Positions 23,196-32,272 are shown, numbered from the stretch's first letter. The stretch: 64,000 nt of DNA from Arthrobacter sp. PAMC25564 (GCF_004798705.1 NZ_CP039290.1:1612001-1676000); one strand, 5' to 3'. Numbers and translations: made by a program. The notes: generated from the sequence alone by a model not told the origin.

Positions 23196-26100
23196 ATGCC
23201 GGTATGGTCCAAGGCGTCCCGCGCGAGCAGAGAAAACGCAGCCAGAACAAACGCAGTCCAAGAAAACGCAGGCAGAGAAAAGAAGGCAGCAGTGTCAGTT
23301 GGTCAAGGCCACCCCGAGGACTCTGAGGAGCTCAGGACTTGGCTGTCGGGGCTTAAGCCCGTCACCGGAGCAGATACGATGCTGCGGTTCACCAAGACGC
23401 CCGAAGGCTCCATTGATCTCACCCACGCCCACCCGTCCGGGCTTGCCCAGCTGATGGCGGGCCGGCGCACCCGGCTCTCCACCCTGATCCGCGACCGGCA
23501 GCAGTACGTTGTCGCGGCCCGGGCCTCACGCAACCTCCGCTCGAAGATCTTCGAACTCGCCAACGACCGCGGCATCGACGCCGGCTATTTCTCGGCCGGC
23601 ACCGTCGTCTGGACGTCCGCCGTCGGGGGCAAGCCACAGCGGATCTCGGCCCCGGTCATGCTCACTGCGATTTCCCTGACGGTCCGTCCCGGCGAGGACG
23701 ACTATGAACTGCAGCTGACCGAACAGGCGCAGATCAACCCTGCCCTGATCCGCCATCTCAAAACCGTCCACGGGATCGTCTTTGACGTCAACGCCGTGAC
23801 CCGGATGGCGTACAGCACCGCCCGCTACGATCCGCAGCCGGTCCTGGACCGTCTCGGCACGCTCATCCAGCCGATCCACGGCGCCGAGGTCGAGCACAAC
23901 CTGCTCGTCTCCACCTTCGCCGATCTGTCCGGAAACCTGGACGATCCGTGGATCAACCAGAACAACGCCGTCGTGGCCGCCTTGGCGCGGGCCGCCGCCG
24001 GGGGGCCCGTGGAGGTGCCGGAACTGCCGGCCGGCCGATTCCCCAGCACCGATGAGCGGGACCCGGCCGACGAGCTGCTGCTGCTCGACGCCGATACGGA
24101 CCAGCAGTACGTTGTGGATGCCGTCCGTGCAGGGGACTCGCTCGTGGTCAGCTGCCCGCCGGGCACGGGCCAGACCCAGACTGCCATCAACACGATCGGC
24201 GCGCTCGTCGATGAGGGCAAGACGGTCCTGGTGGTGGGGGACCGGCGCGCCAGCCTCGCCGAGATCTCGGGCCAGCTGGACGTCCTCGGACTCGACTCCA
24301 TCCTCCTGCAGCTCTCCGGGAACGCGACCCCATTGCAGATCAAGGGCCAGCTTGTCCGTGCCATCGTGCGGAATGAGAAGTCCCTGCAGCCCCAGCTGGC
24401 GAATCTTCACGCCACCCTGACCGGACACCGCCACGCCCTGATGGACCATGTGGCATCGCTCCACAACGTGCGGCAGCGCTGGGGCTGCTCCCCGTATGAG
24501 GCCATGCAGTCACTGGCCGCGCTGACGTCCATCCAGCCCGCCCCGGCCACCACGGTCCGGCTCAAGCGCAGCGTGCTGGACAATATCCGCGACCGGGAGG
24601 AGCTGGCCGGCCGGCTCCGCAGGGCCGCCGAACTGGGCAGCTTCAGCCGTGCTTCGACCACGAGCCCCTGGCACGGCGCGAGGCTCCTGACCCGCAAGGA
24701 AACCCAGGAGGCCCAGCATGTGGCCCGCTCCGTAGCCGGGAAGCTGCCGTTGCTGCGCGAGCGCATGAACGGCGTCGCCGAACACGCCGAGATCCGCCTG
24801 GGCAGCACCTTCGCCGAATGGGGAGAGCAGATCGAACTCCTGGTTGCGGTGCGCGAAAGCCTTGACAGGTTCACCCCGGACATCTTCGACCGCCCGGTCC
24901 ACGACCTCATCTCCGCCACCGCAGCCTCCTCCTGGCGCCGCGAACGGAACATTGAGATGCCGTCGATGCAGCGCTCCCGCCTCCGCCGCGTGGCCAAGGA
25001 ATACGTCCGGCCCGGGGTGCATATCGCAGATCTTCACAGCTCGCTCCTCCTTGTCCAGGAGCAGCGGGCCGCATGGTCCGGTTACGCCACAACGCAACGC
25101 CACCCGGCCATTCCCTCCGGTCTCGCAGAAATCACGGCCCTCTACCGCGAGCTGGAGTCCGAACTGGCGGAGCTGGGCCAGGCCGTCAAATTCACGGCAG
25201 CCGGCGGTGGCCTGGACCGCACCGGCTATGAAGAGCTGATGGAACGCCTGGACCGGCTGGTGGCCGATACCGGCACCCTGGAGACCCTGCCGGAGCGGAC
25301 ACTGCTCGTGGAGAACATGCGCGAACACGGCCTCGGCGAACTGCTCGCGGACCTGGCCGAGCGGGAGGTCCCGGCAGAGTCGGTAGCTGCCGAACTCGAA
25401 CTGGCCTGGTGGCAGTCGGCCCTGGAAGCGATGATCAGCGGTGATGGTTACCTCGCCATGTCCGACGGCGAGGCGTTGCGGCAGCTCGAAGCGGAGTACC
25501 GCCTCGCGGACAACGCCCACATTGCCAGCGGCGCCGCCCGGCTCCGCTGGAAACTGTCCGAACGCTGGCGTGCGGCCATCGCGGAGTATCCGCGCCAGTC
25601 GGACCTGCTGCGGACCCTGCTGAAGGACGGCCGGGTCACGCTGGCGGCCCTGACCGGCCAGGCCCCGGAGCTTCTCCCCATGCTCGTGCCGGTATGGTCG
25701 GTCAGCCCCTACCTCATGACCGGTGTGCTCCCGGTGGAACAGAGGTTCGACGCTGTCGTCATCCTGGACGCCGAGGCGACATCGCTTCAGGCCGTCCTGC
25801 CGGCCGTTGCCCGCGCCAGGCAGGTGATTGCCTTCGGCGATGACAGGATCGCCAGCCCCCGGACGTTCACCGTCGGGGTGGAGCGGCTCGCCGCCGGCGA
25901 GAGCTCCCACCAGGGCGTGGACAGCGCCTATGCGGCGCTCTCGGCCGTGCTGCCTGTCTGGAACCTTCGGACCGTCTACCGGGCGGTGGATGAGGACCTC
26001 GTGCGGCAGCTCAGCAAGGGCTTCTACGACGGCACGCTCCGAAGGCTCCCGGAAGGGCAGTCCGCCACGGGCCTGGACCGATCCCTGACGGTCGAGTACC

Positions 26101-27449
26101 TGCCGGACGGCACCGGGCTGCCCAGCGCGGACCACGACGGCGTCGAATCGGTTGTCGCCGAGGTGAACCGGGCAGTGGAGCTCGTCTTCGAACACGCCAG
26201 GCTGCGGCCCCGGACGTCACTGGCGGTGGTCACGGGCAGCCTGCGCCATGCGGCCCGGATCGGCGAATCCATCCGGCTGCAGCTGCCCAACTATCCGCTG
26301 CTCGCCAGCTTCTTCACCGCAGGCGACGAGTCCTTCCGGGTAGTGGACCTGGAACGCGCCCAGGGCCTGGTCCGCGACCACGTGATCTTCTCCCCGGGTT
26401 ACGGCCGCACTCCGCACGGGCGCGCGCTGCACAACCTGGGCCCCCTCTCCGCCGAAGGCGGACGGGCCAAGTTTGCCCTGGCGATGTCGCGTTCGCGCCG
26501 GTCCCTGCATGTGCTCAGCTGTTTCCGTCCCGAGGATCTGGATGTCACCCGGCTGAGCCACGGCGCGGTGGACTTCTACGAACTGCTTGACCGCGAAATT
26601 GCGGGAAACTCCGATCTGGGCAGCCCCGCCTCCCGGGCCGCCGCGAGTGAGCAGGCACTTGGTGCCGATCCGCTGGTGGCTGACCTCGGAGACCGGCTCC
26701 GTGCCCGCGGGGCAAGGGTCTGGCACCAGTATGACGGAGCCGTGAACATGGTTGCGGCGGCCGACCCGCTGAGGACCATCGGCCAGGAGGATGCCGAGAT
26801 TCCCCGGCCCGTCGCGATCGAGTCCGACGGTACCGAACAGTACCGGCGGATGACCGTCCGCGAACGCAGCCGGCTCCGGCCGCAGGTGCTGGAGCGCCTC
26901 GGCTGGCGCTATGTGCCACTATGGACCATAGAGGTGTTCACCGATCCTTCGGCCTGCGCCGACCGCATCGGCGGGTATCTGGGCCTGGATAAGCCGGAAG
27001 CATCCAGGCTGATGCGGACCTCGCCGGGGTTCCTCGACGACGACGTCGAGAATCTCGCCGCAAGCCAGGTGCACAGCCCGGACAACGAGACATCCCGCGG
27101 CCAGGCACGGCCCGCACAGGCGCTCCCTGGGCAGATGCGTGGGGGGTGGCGCAGCGCGGATCAGCAGGAAACAGTAACAGGCAGTAAGGAGGCCGACGGC
27201 ATGAGTGCAGACGGCGAAATCCGGGGCAGCAGCCGCCAAAACGGCGGGCACCTGGATGAAGTGAATTACGCACCGGAGCCGGGCGCTCCGGCAGTGGACG
27301 CCCCCCGGCAGGCAGTTCACGCCACGGTTGCCGGCGGCTTGCTGCCGAACAAGGCGGCCGAGGACGATCCGCGCCGGTGGGGCGACCAGCCGAACAGCTA
27401 TGACCACGACTCGTGGCTTCAGGAGCAGAAGCCTCCGCACTGGGGCTAG
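23196..27449 (+). CDS. DUF4011-type helicase/nuclease homologue with substituted active sites
   Basis: A 1,417-residue cytosolic protein. Its order matches DUF4011 proteins: an N-terminal DUF4011 region (about 60-220), a split SF1 helicase, and a C-terminal Vsr-like nuclease (about 1160-1245). A disordered tail ends in WLQEQKPPHWG. The key residues have changed. The P-loop reads PPGTGQTQT with Gln326 instead of Lys. Motif II reads LDAEA (857-861) where the family has DEAS. Motif III reads GDDRIASP (881-888) where GDPKQLPP is usual. AITRAR is AMSRSR (1096-1101), and the nuclease Asp is replaced (NM at 1184-1185) while AIESDG is kept. The long intact frame argues against decay. GTG 23292, with AAGG upstream, is an alternative start. 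Confidence 0.8.
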   Translation: MPVWSKASRASRENAARTNAVQENAGREKKAAVSVGQGHPEDSEELRTWLSGLKPVTGADTMLRFTKTPEGSIDLTHAHPSGLAQLMAGRRTRLSTLIRDRQQYVVAARASRNLRSKIFELANDRGIDAGYFSAGTVVWTSAVGGKPQRISAPVMLTAISLTVRPGEDDYELQLTEQAQINPALIRHLKTVHGIVFDVNAVTRMAYSTARYDPQPVLDRLGTLIQPIHGAEVEHNLLVSTFADLSGNLDDPWINQNNAVVAALARAAAGGPVEVPELPAGRFPSTDERDPADELLLLDADTDQQYVVDAVRAGDSLVVSCPPGTGQTQTAINTIGALVDEGKTVLVVGDRRASLAEISGQLDVLGLDSILLQLSGNATPLQIKGQLVRAIVRNEKSLQPQLANLHATLTGHRHALMDHVASLHNVRQRWGCSPYEAMQSLAALTSIQPAPATTVRLKRSVLDNIRDREELAGRLRRAAELGSFSRASTTSPWHGARLLTRKETQEAQHVARSVAGKLPLLRERMNGVAEHAEIRLGSTFAEWGEQIELLVAVRESLDRFTPDIFDRPVHDLISATAASSWRRERNIEMPSMQRSRLRRVAKEYVRPGVHIADLHSSLLLVQEQRAAWSGYATTQRHPAIPSGLAEITALYRELESELAELGQAVKFTAAGGGLDRTGYEELMERLDRLVADTGTLETLPERTLLVENMREHGLGELLADLAEREVPAESVAAELELAWWQSALEAMISGDGYLAMSDGEALRQLEAEYRLADNAHIASGAARLRWKLSERWRAAIAEYPRQSDLLRTLLKDGRVTLAALTGQAPELLPMLVPVWSVSPYLMTGVLPVEQRFDAVVILDAEATSLQAVLPAVARARQVIAFGDDRIASPRTFTVGVERLAAGESSHQGVDSAYAALSAVLPVWNLRTVYRAVDEDLVRQLSKGFYDGTLRRLPEGQSATGLDRSLTVEYLPDGTGLPSADHDGVESVVAEVNRAVELVFEHARLRPRTSLAVVTGSLRHAARIGESIRLQLPNYPLLASFFTAGDESFRVVDLERAQGLVRDHVIFSPGYGRTPHGRALHNLGPLSAEGGRAKFALAMSRSRRSLHVLSCFRPEDLDVTRLSHGAVDFYELLDREIAGNSDLGSPASRAAASEQALGADPLVADLGDRLRARGARVWHQYDGAVNMVAAADPLRTIGQEDAEIPRPVAIESDGTEQYRRMTVRERSRLRPQVLERLGWRYVPLWTIEVFTDPSACADRIGGYLGLDKPEASRLMRTSPGFLDDDVENLAASQVHSPDNETSRGQARPAQALPGQMRGGWRSADQQETVTGSKEADGMSADGEIRGSSRQNGGHLDEVNYAPEPGAPAVDAPRQAVHATVAGGLLPNKAAEDDPRRWGDQPNSYDHDSWLQEQKPPHWG

Positions 27450-27456
27450 TGCAGCC

Positions 27457-28263
27457 CTAGCCCGGGGCGGTTCCCACAAGTACGAAAAAAAGCTTGCCCA
27501 AGGTGGAGGCACCAGCCAGCCGGCGCGCCTGCTCCGGGTCGGCGGCCACGACGATCAGGCCCTCGGCGTCTCCTCCTGCCGCCAGCCACTGGCCGGCCTT
27601 CCCGCCCCGTGTGGAGGTCCACAGCACCGGGACGGCGGACGCCAGGACCTGGGATGCCGCCGGTTGTTCAAAACCGCTGCCGCTTGTGAGCACCACGTTC
27701 ACCAGTTGCCCGGGGGAGACCAGCTGGATCGAGGCAGGATCCGCCATCCGGAGCGGTACGGCTGCCGAGCCGGCCGGGCTTCCGGCCAGCAACCCGGGCC
27801 CCAGGAGCTGGGAGTCGGAGAGCAGCTGGCCCTTTCGCAGTGCCACGGCCAACTGCATTCCCCGGACTGCCGCCTTGTTGCTGAAGCTCCCGCCGGGCAC
27901 GAGGGCGGGCGGCACATCGAGGGTGACGACGTCGTCGGGTGAGAGGGTCTTGCCTGCCGGAAGGTCGCTGACGGACGCCAAGGCTGCCACGGTCGTTGCG
28001 GGCGCCGGCGTGAGCTGCTGCACCGCCAGGGCGGCCGCAACACACAGCAGGAGGGCTACCGCCAGCCGGCGGTTGCGGTTCAACCAGGCGGCCAGGCGGC
28101 GGCGCGACGGACGGCCTCCCGGCTTCCGGGCGCGCGTCGGGCCGCCTGGGCCCGGCCAGGGCGGGGCTGGACGTTGACCGCCGGAAAAAGTGCGGAAGAC
28201 CGGGCCAGGGAGGCCGGCACGGTAGCCGCTACGGCATGGAACGGGGAACGGGAGAGTGGCCAT
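27457..28263 (-). CDS. SAF-domain membrane-anchored protein (CpaB/RcpC-like)
   Basis: A 268-residue protein with a basic Pro-rich N-terminus, one membrane helix (about residues 68-85, RRLAVALLLCVAAALAV) and an exported SAF domain (about 98-155: VSDLPAGKTLSPDDVVTLDVP). The remaining part resembles the RcpC/CpaB region of Flp pilus assembly. No pilus genes lie beside it, so a pilus role is only a family-level guess. The stop is eight bases from the convergent DUF4011-like gene. The ATG at 28263 is supported by a -10 box seven bases upstream on this strand. Confidence 0.75.
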   Translation of the reverse strand: MATLPFPVPCRSGYRAGLPGPVFRTFSGGQRPAPPWPGPGGPTRARKPGGRPSRRRLAAWLNRNRRLAVALLLCVAAALAVQQLTPAPATTVAALASVSDLPAGKTLSPDDVVTLDVPPALVPGGSFSNKAAVRGMQLAVALRKGQLLSDSQLLGPGLLAGSPAGSAAVPLRMADPASIQLVSPGQLVNVVLTSGSGFEQPAASQVLASAVPVLWTSTRGGKAGQWLAAGGDAEGLIVVAADPEQARRLAGASTLGKLFFVLVGTAPG

Positions 28264-28270
28264 GCCGCCA

Positions 28271-28276
28271 CGCTAC
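28271..28276 (-). promoter_or_regulatory. -10 box for leaderless SAF-domain gene
   Basis: Read on the minus strand, TAGCGT ends seven bases before the ATG whose first base is 28263. Confidence 0.45.
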
Positions 28277-28376
28277 GCATCCCCCCGGGGGCAGCCGCAG
28301 CCGCCGGAGCCACTATGTGGAAAAGGAAAGCGCGATCGGTGGCAACAGCCGTGGCTGGCCGCCCGAAGCCAGGGAA

Positions 28377-28628
28377 CTAGCTGGCGGCAGCGGGAGCAGG
28401 CGCCGCCGCGGGGGCGGGAGCTGCGGCTGCCGACACGGTGCTGCCCTTGGCGTCACGGGAATCGGTCCGGTAGAACCCGGAGCCCTTGAACACCACGCCG
28501 ACGCTGTTGAACTTCTTGCGCAGGGTGCCGTGGCATTCGGGGCAGGTCGTCAGGGAGTTGTCGGTGAACGACTGCACGATCTCGAAGTCGTGGCTGCAGT
28601 CCTTGCAGGCGTAGGCATACGTGGGCAC
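28377..28628 (-). CDS. FmdB-type zinc ribbon protein
   Basis: An 83-residue protein. The first 50 residues form a zinc ribbon with two Cys pairs, CKDC at 8-11 and CPEC at 29-32, in the FmdB regulatory protein frame (PTYAYACKDCSHDFE...). KGSGFYRTDSR follows and the last 25 residues are an Ala-Pro repeat. The start is GTG, with AGGAGG seven bases upstream on this strand. The family is of unknown role despite its name. It lies between the SAF-domain gene and 5-FTHF cyclo-ligase, all on the minus strand, a frequent order in actinobacteria. Confidence 0.9.
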   Translation of the reverse strand: MPTYAYACKDCSHDFEIVQSFTDNSLTTCPECHGTLRKKFNSVGVVFKGSGFYRTDSRDAKGSTVSAAAAPAPAAAPAPAAAS

Positions 28629-28748
28629 TGGAAATCCTCCTCTGGGACAAACGAGCAGGTCCCGTGCTGTCCAGTCAGGATTTCCGTCCCGGGAATCCGA
28701 AACGTAGATCCGTGACTTAGCAGTCGCAGGGCCTGAGTGCTAATTCTA

Positions 28749-29390
28749 TCACCCCGGCCACGGAGCCCCACCAAGCCGGAGCAGCCCACCGGGCGTCAGC
28801 GCCGCGGAAACTTTCCGGTCGAACGACTCGGCGGGAATGCTGCCCGCGGGCAGCACCTCCGTGTCGTAGACGACGGCGGCGGTCGGCACCGGGACGGCGT
28901 CGTGCGGCCGCGCGCGCATGACGCGGTCCGCCTCCAGGGCGGCCAGGAATTTGTCGTAGTAGCCGCCGCCCTGCCCGATCCTGTTGCCGGAGCGGTCGAC
29001 GGCGGTCGCCGGCAGGAAGATGCCGGCGGCGTCGTGCACCGCCGCAGTCCCGTACCGCTCGCCGACGGGTTCCTGGATCGGGGCGTAGCGGCTGCGGGCA
29101 AAGCCGGACTCCGGCGTCCAGTACACCCAGCTCAGCTCGAGTTCCGGCTCGCAGACGGGCAGCAGGACCCGGTGTCCGGCGTGGTGCAGGGCGGCGAGCA
29201 GGGGAAGGGTCGGCGGTTCGGAACCCACGCCGAGGTATGCGGCAAACGTTCCCGGCCGGCCGCCGGTGAGTCCGGCTGCCCAGTCCAGCCCGTGACGGGC
29301 GATGCCCGCCGCGGCGGATTCCTTGGCCGCCGGGGACAGCGCGGCACGCCGGAGCCTGTGACTGGACCGGATGTCTTCCTTTGACGCCAT
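28749..29390 (-). CDS. 5-formyltetrahydrofolate cyclo-ligase
   Basis: A 213-residue ATP-dependent enzyme that converts 5-formyl-THF to 5,10-methenyl-THF and so recycles folate. Conserved parts are SKEDIRSSHRLRR at the start, the phosphate-binding RIGQGGGYYDKFLA near residues 135-150, and the Cys-containing VLLPVCEPELELSW. The C-terminal VYDTEVLP fits the family. GGAGG lies 12-16 bases before the ATG on this strand. It is divergent from galU across about 98 bases. Confidence 0.9.
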   Translation of the reverse strand: MASKEDIRSSHRLRRAALSPAAKESAAAGIARHGLDWAAGLTGGRPGTFAAYLGVGSEPPTLPLLAALHHAGHRVLLPVCEPELELSWVYWTPESGFARSRYAPIQEPVGERYGTAAVHDAAGIFLPATAVDRSGNRIGQGGGYYDKFLAALEADRVMRARPHDAVPVPTAAVVYDTEVLPAGSIPAESFDRKVSAALTPGGLLRLGGAPWPG

Positions 29391-29476
29391 AATGCCCTGC
29401 CCCTCCGTCTGTTACACGCTGGGAAGGGTCCTTCCCAAGGCTGCCGGAATGATTACCGAATGATTGGTACCTCCGT

Positions 29477-29482
29477 TAGATT
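29477..29482 (+). promoter_or_regulatory. -10 box for leaderless galU
   Basis: TAGATT ends six bases before the GTG at 29489. A possible weak -35, TTACCG (29453-29458), lies 18 bases upstream. No Shine-Dalgarno sequence is present. Confidence 0.6.
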
Positions 29483-29488
29483 AGTCGA

Positions 29489-30406
29489 GTGACTACACCC
29501 AACGCTTCCGTCCGCAAGGCCGTCATCCCCGCCGCGGGTCTTGGTACCAGGTTCCTCCCCGCCACCAAGGCGATGCCGAAGGAAATGCTCCCGGTCGTCG
29601 ACAAGCCGGCGATCCAGTATGTCGTCGAGGAGGCCGTGCATGTCGGCCTGCATGACATCCTGATGATCACCGGCCGGAACAAGCGTGCGCTGGAGGACCA
29701 CTTCGACCGCGTCCCGTCCCTCGAAGCCTCGCTGGAAGCCAAGGGCGACACGGCCAAACTGGAGTCCATCCAGGCCGCCAGCAACCTCGGCGACATCCAC
29801 TACGTGCGCCAGGGCGATCCCATGGGCCTTGGCCACGCCGTCCTGCGGGCGAAGCAGCATGTGGGTTACGAACCGTTTGCAGTCCTCCTCGGCGATGACC
29901 TGATCGACGCCCGCGATGAACTGCTCAGCACCATGATCGAGGTCCAGGCGAAGACCGGCGGATCGGTGGTCGCCCTGATCGAGGTTGAGCCGTCCCAGAT
30001 CAGCGCCTACGGCTGCGCCGACGTGGCCGCCATCCCGGGCGAAGACTATGTCCGCATCAATCACCTCGTGGAGAAGCCCGACGTCGAGGACGCCCCATCA
30101 AACCTCGCCGTGATCGGCCGTTATGTCCTGCACCCGGCCGTCTTTGACGTGCTGGAACACACCGAACCCGGCCGCGGTGGAGAAATCCAGCTCACGGACG
30201 CGCTCCAGGAACTGGCGGCGGGCGAAGGCGAAGGCTACGGCGTGTACGGGGTGGTGTTCCGCGGCCGCCGCTACGACACCGGGGACAAGCTTAGCTACCT
30301 TAAGGCCTGCGTCCAGCTTGCCTGCGACAGCGATGACCTGGGTCCCGGCCTGCGTGACTGGCTGCCGGGCTTCGCCGCCAGCCTCACTCCCAGCCTGACC
30401 AAGTAA
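29489..30406 (+). CDS. galU: UTP--glucose-1-phosphate uridylyltransferase
   Basis: A 305-residue nucleotidyltransferase that makes UDP-glucose for cell-wall glycans and trehalose or polysaccharide synthesis. The signature GLGTRFLPATKAMPKEMLP is near residues 15-33. The metal-binding Asp is in VLLGDDLID, and VEKPDVEDAPSNLAVIGRYVL and GRRYDTGDKLSYLKA follow in the usual order. GTG is the start. A RimJ-type gene begins five bases after its stop, so they are co-transcribed. Confidence 0.96.
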   Translation: MTTPNASVRKAVIPAAGLGTRFLPATKAMPKEMLPVVDKPAIQYVVEEAVHVGLHDILMITGRNKRALEDHFDRVPSLEASLEAKGDTAKLESIQAASNLGDIHYVRQGDPMGLGHAVLRAKQHVGYEPFAVLLGDDLIDARDELLSTMIEVQAKTGGSVVALIEVEPSQISAYGCADVAAIPGEDYVRINHLVEKPDVEDAPSNLAVIGRYVLHPAVFDVLEHTEPGRGGEIQLTDALQELAAGEGEGYGVYGVVFRGRRYDTGDKLSYLKACVQLACDSDDLGPGLRDWLPGFAASLTPSLTK

Positions 30407-30411
30407 CTCCC

Positions 30412-31032
30412 ATGGGGGGCGACTTCAAATGGCCGGTGACGTTGGAGAGCGGCGACATCGTGCTGCGCCCGATCCGGTACCGGGACCGCAAGGAGTGGAC
30501 GGCGCTCCGCTCGCGCAACCGGGAATGGCTGGCCCCCTGGGAAGCATCGAACCCCGCGCCCGGCGGCGGGCTGCCCGACTATCGCCAGATGGTGCGCTCG
30601 CTCAAAGTCCAGGCCGCCCAGGCCACGGCCCTGCCCTTCGTCATCACCGCCCGCACGCCGGGTTTCCAGGAGCCCGTGATCGTCGGCCAGTTGACGGTCT
30701 CATCCATCGTGTGGGGTTCGGCGATGATGGCGACCCTCGGCTACTGGGTGGACAGGGACCGCGCCGGCCGCGGTATTGCCCCCACGGCGGTGGCGCTGGC
30801 AACGGACTACTGTTTCGGGACCCTGGGCCTGCACAGGATGGAAATCAATATCAGGCCGGAAAACGGACCCAGCCTGCGCGTCGTGGAGAAACTCGGCTTC
30901 CGCGATGAGGGATGCCGGCCGCGGTTCCTGCACATCAACGGTGAATGGGCCGATCACCGCAGCTTTGCGCTGACCTCGGAGGAAGTCCCTGAGGGGCTCC
31001 TCGCACGGTGGCTGCGAAGCCGTCCGGCCTGA
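30412..31032 (+). CDS. RimJ-type GNAT acetyltransferase
   Basis: A 206-residue GNAT protein of the RimJ/RimL class, expected to acetylate protein N-termini. The strand GYWVDRDRAGRGIAPTAVAL carries the acetyl-CoA loop (RAGRGIA), and LHRMEINIRPENGPSLRVVEKLGFRDEG is the classic RimJ end. It starts five bases after galU. In other actinobacteria the order galU - glp(moeA) - rimJ - sepX/glpR is known; here the glp gene is not between galU and rimJ. Confidence 0.9.
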   Translation: MGGDFKWPVTLESGDIVLRPIRYRDRKEWTALRSRNREWLAPWEASNPAPGGGLPDYRQMVRSLKVQAAQATALPFVITARTPGFQEPVIVGQLTVSSIVWGSAMMATLGYWVDRDRAGRGIAPTAVALATDYCFGTLGLHRMEINIRPENGPSLRVVEKLGFRDEGCRPRFLHINGEWADHRSFALTSEEVPEGLLARWLRSRPA

Positions 31033-31137
31033 TCAGCGGATGACGTCCACGCCGGGTGTTTTGACATAAGTCGAGGCATTTGTCACTTGCCACGCGACAC
31101 ACCGGGGACAATGCGGGGCCGTTCCCCGAGTTGCTCA

Positions 31138-31143
31138 TACGGT
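31138..31143 (+). promoter_or_regulatory. -10 box deciding the SepX-like start
   Basis: TACGGT ends seven bases before GTG 31151 but only one base before the alternative TTG 31145, so GTG 31151 fits leaderless transcription. Confidence 0.45.
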
Positions 31144-31150
31144 TTTGATT

Positions 31151-32176
31151 GTGGACTTCCCTCTTAGCAGCTCTGTGATCCTTGTCATTGCTGTTGCGCT
31201 CTGGATTGTGTGGGTGGCGCCCTACGTTCTCCGGAACGGACGCCACCAACTGCAGCCTGCGGGCGATTTCCTGGCGGAGGTCATAGATTTAGAACCCGCA
31301 GACCCCCAAGCCGGGAAGATCATGATGATGGCCCAGCAGGAGGATCCCATGACCAGCACGCAGCGTACCGGACCCGTCAAGCGCGCGGCCGACGCCGATG
31401 CGGCCCGGAAGCCGGCGGCAACCGGCCCGGCGTTCCGGATCCGCTACGGGCGCCTCGCGCTCGCACTGGCCGGCGTGCTGTCCCTGCTCGCCGGGGTCGT
31501 CTCCGCCGCGCTTCGGATCTTTGGACTTGGCACCGCCTGGCTGCCGGTCGTGACGCTCCTGGGCGCGGCTGGCGCCGTCGTGCTGCTCCGCCGGCTGGCC
31601 GTGCGGGACCGTCGACGCAAAGTGAATGTGGCGTTCCGTGCGGCGATGAGTGCCCCGACGCCGCGAAGCGCGTCGGCACAGTCTGCCCAGCTGCGCTCTG
31701 CCCAGGCCCAGCCTGCCCAGGAGCCCGGCGCCGGGGTCCGTTCCCGGGACACCCGTGAGCCGGTGAGCCGGCCCGAGAGCCTGCTCTTCGACGCCCAGTC
31801 GGGGCCCGGTGCCCCCAAAGCCGCCCCGAAGGCGCTGACAGCCCAGGAACTGAGGCAGGCCGCCATGGCCGAAGCCGCGGCGTCCGGGGACACCTCCGTA
31901 CGCCTGAGCCCGGAAGGGTCGAGCTGGGAGCCGGTGGAGATCCCGAAGCCCACCTACGTTGAAGCAGCCAAGGCGGAGCGTGCCGCGCCCGGGCCGCTCG
32001 ATCTTCCGGCAGCACCCAAAGCCGTCGGCAAGCCCTCGCTCAAGCAGGGCCTCGTGCAGGGCGGGAGCCGGACACCCGCGTCCGAGGCCCCCGCGGCAGT
32101 TTCCGACGCGAAGCCGGGCAAAGCCCAGAGCGCCTTGAGCAATCTGGACGATGTCCTCCAGCGCCGCCGCGCCTGA
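31151..32176 (+). CDS. SepX/GlpR-like cell division membrane protein
   Basis: A 341-residue protein. One helix at the extreme N-terminus (about residues 6-24) runs into VAPYVLRNGR. That basic motif after the first helix resembles the N-terminus of SepX of Streptomyces and GlpR of corynebacteria, divisome membrane proteins encoded after rimJ. Two further helices lie near 102-145. The remaining 200 residues are Ala/Pro/Gln-rich and probably disordered. Assignment comes from position, topology and the N-terminal motif, not from a search. A terminator follows at 32195. Confidence 0.7.
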   Translation: MDFPLSSSVILVIAVALWIVWVAPYVLRNGRHQLQPAGDFLAEVIDLEPADPQAGKIMMMAQQEDPMTSTQRTGPVKRAADADAARKPAATGPAFRIRYGRLALALAGVLSLLAGVVSAALRIFGLGTAWLPVVTLLGAAGAVVLLRRLAVRDRRRKVNVAFRAAMSAPTPRSASAQSAQLRSAQAQPAQEPGAGVRSRDTREPVSRPESLLFDAQSGPGAPKAAPKALTAQELRQAAMAEAAASGDTSVRLSPEGSSWEPVEIPKPTYVEAAKAERAAPGPLDLPAAPKAVGKPSLKQGLVQGGSRTPASEAPAAVSDAKPGKAQSALSNLDDVLQRRRA

Positions 32177-32194
32177 CATCCTCACCAGGTCCCG

Positions 32195-32232
32195 GCCCCG
32201 GGAAGCCAGCAATGGCAGCCCGGGGCTTTTTG
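32195..32232 (+). terminator. Rho-independent terminator after the SepX-like gene
   Basis: An 8-bp stem GCCCCGGG / CCCGGGGC with a 16-base loop (32195-32226), followed by TTTTTGTTGT. It separates the galU group from the dehydrogenase gene. Confidence 0.88.
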
Positions 32233-32272
32233 TTGTCCGGCGGCAGCCCTGTCTCCAACGGCAACGGACCGG

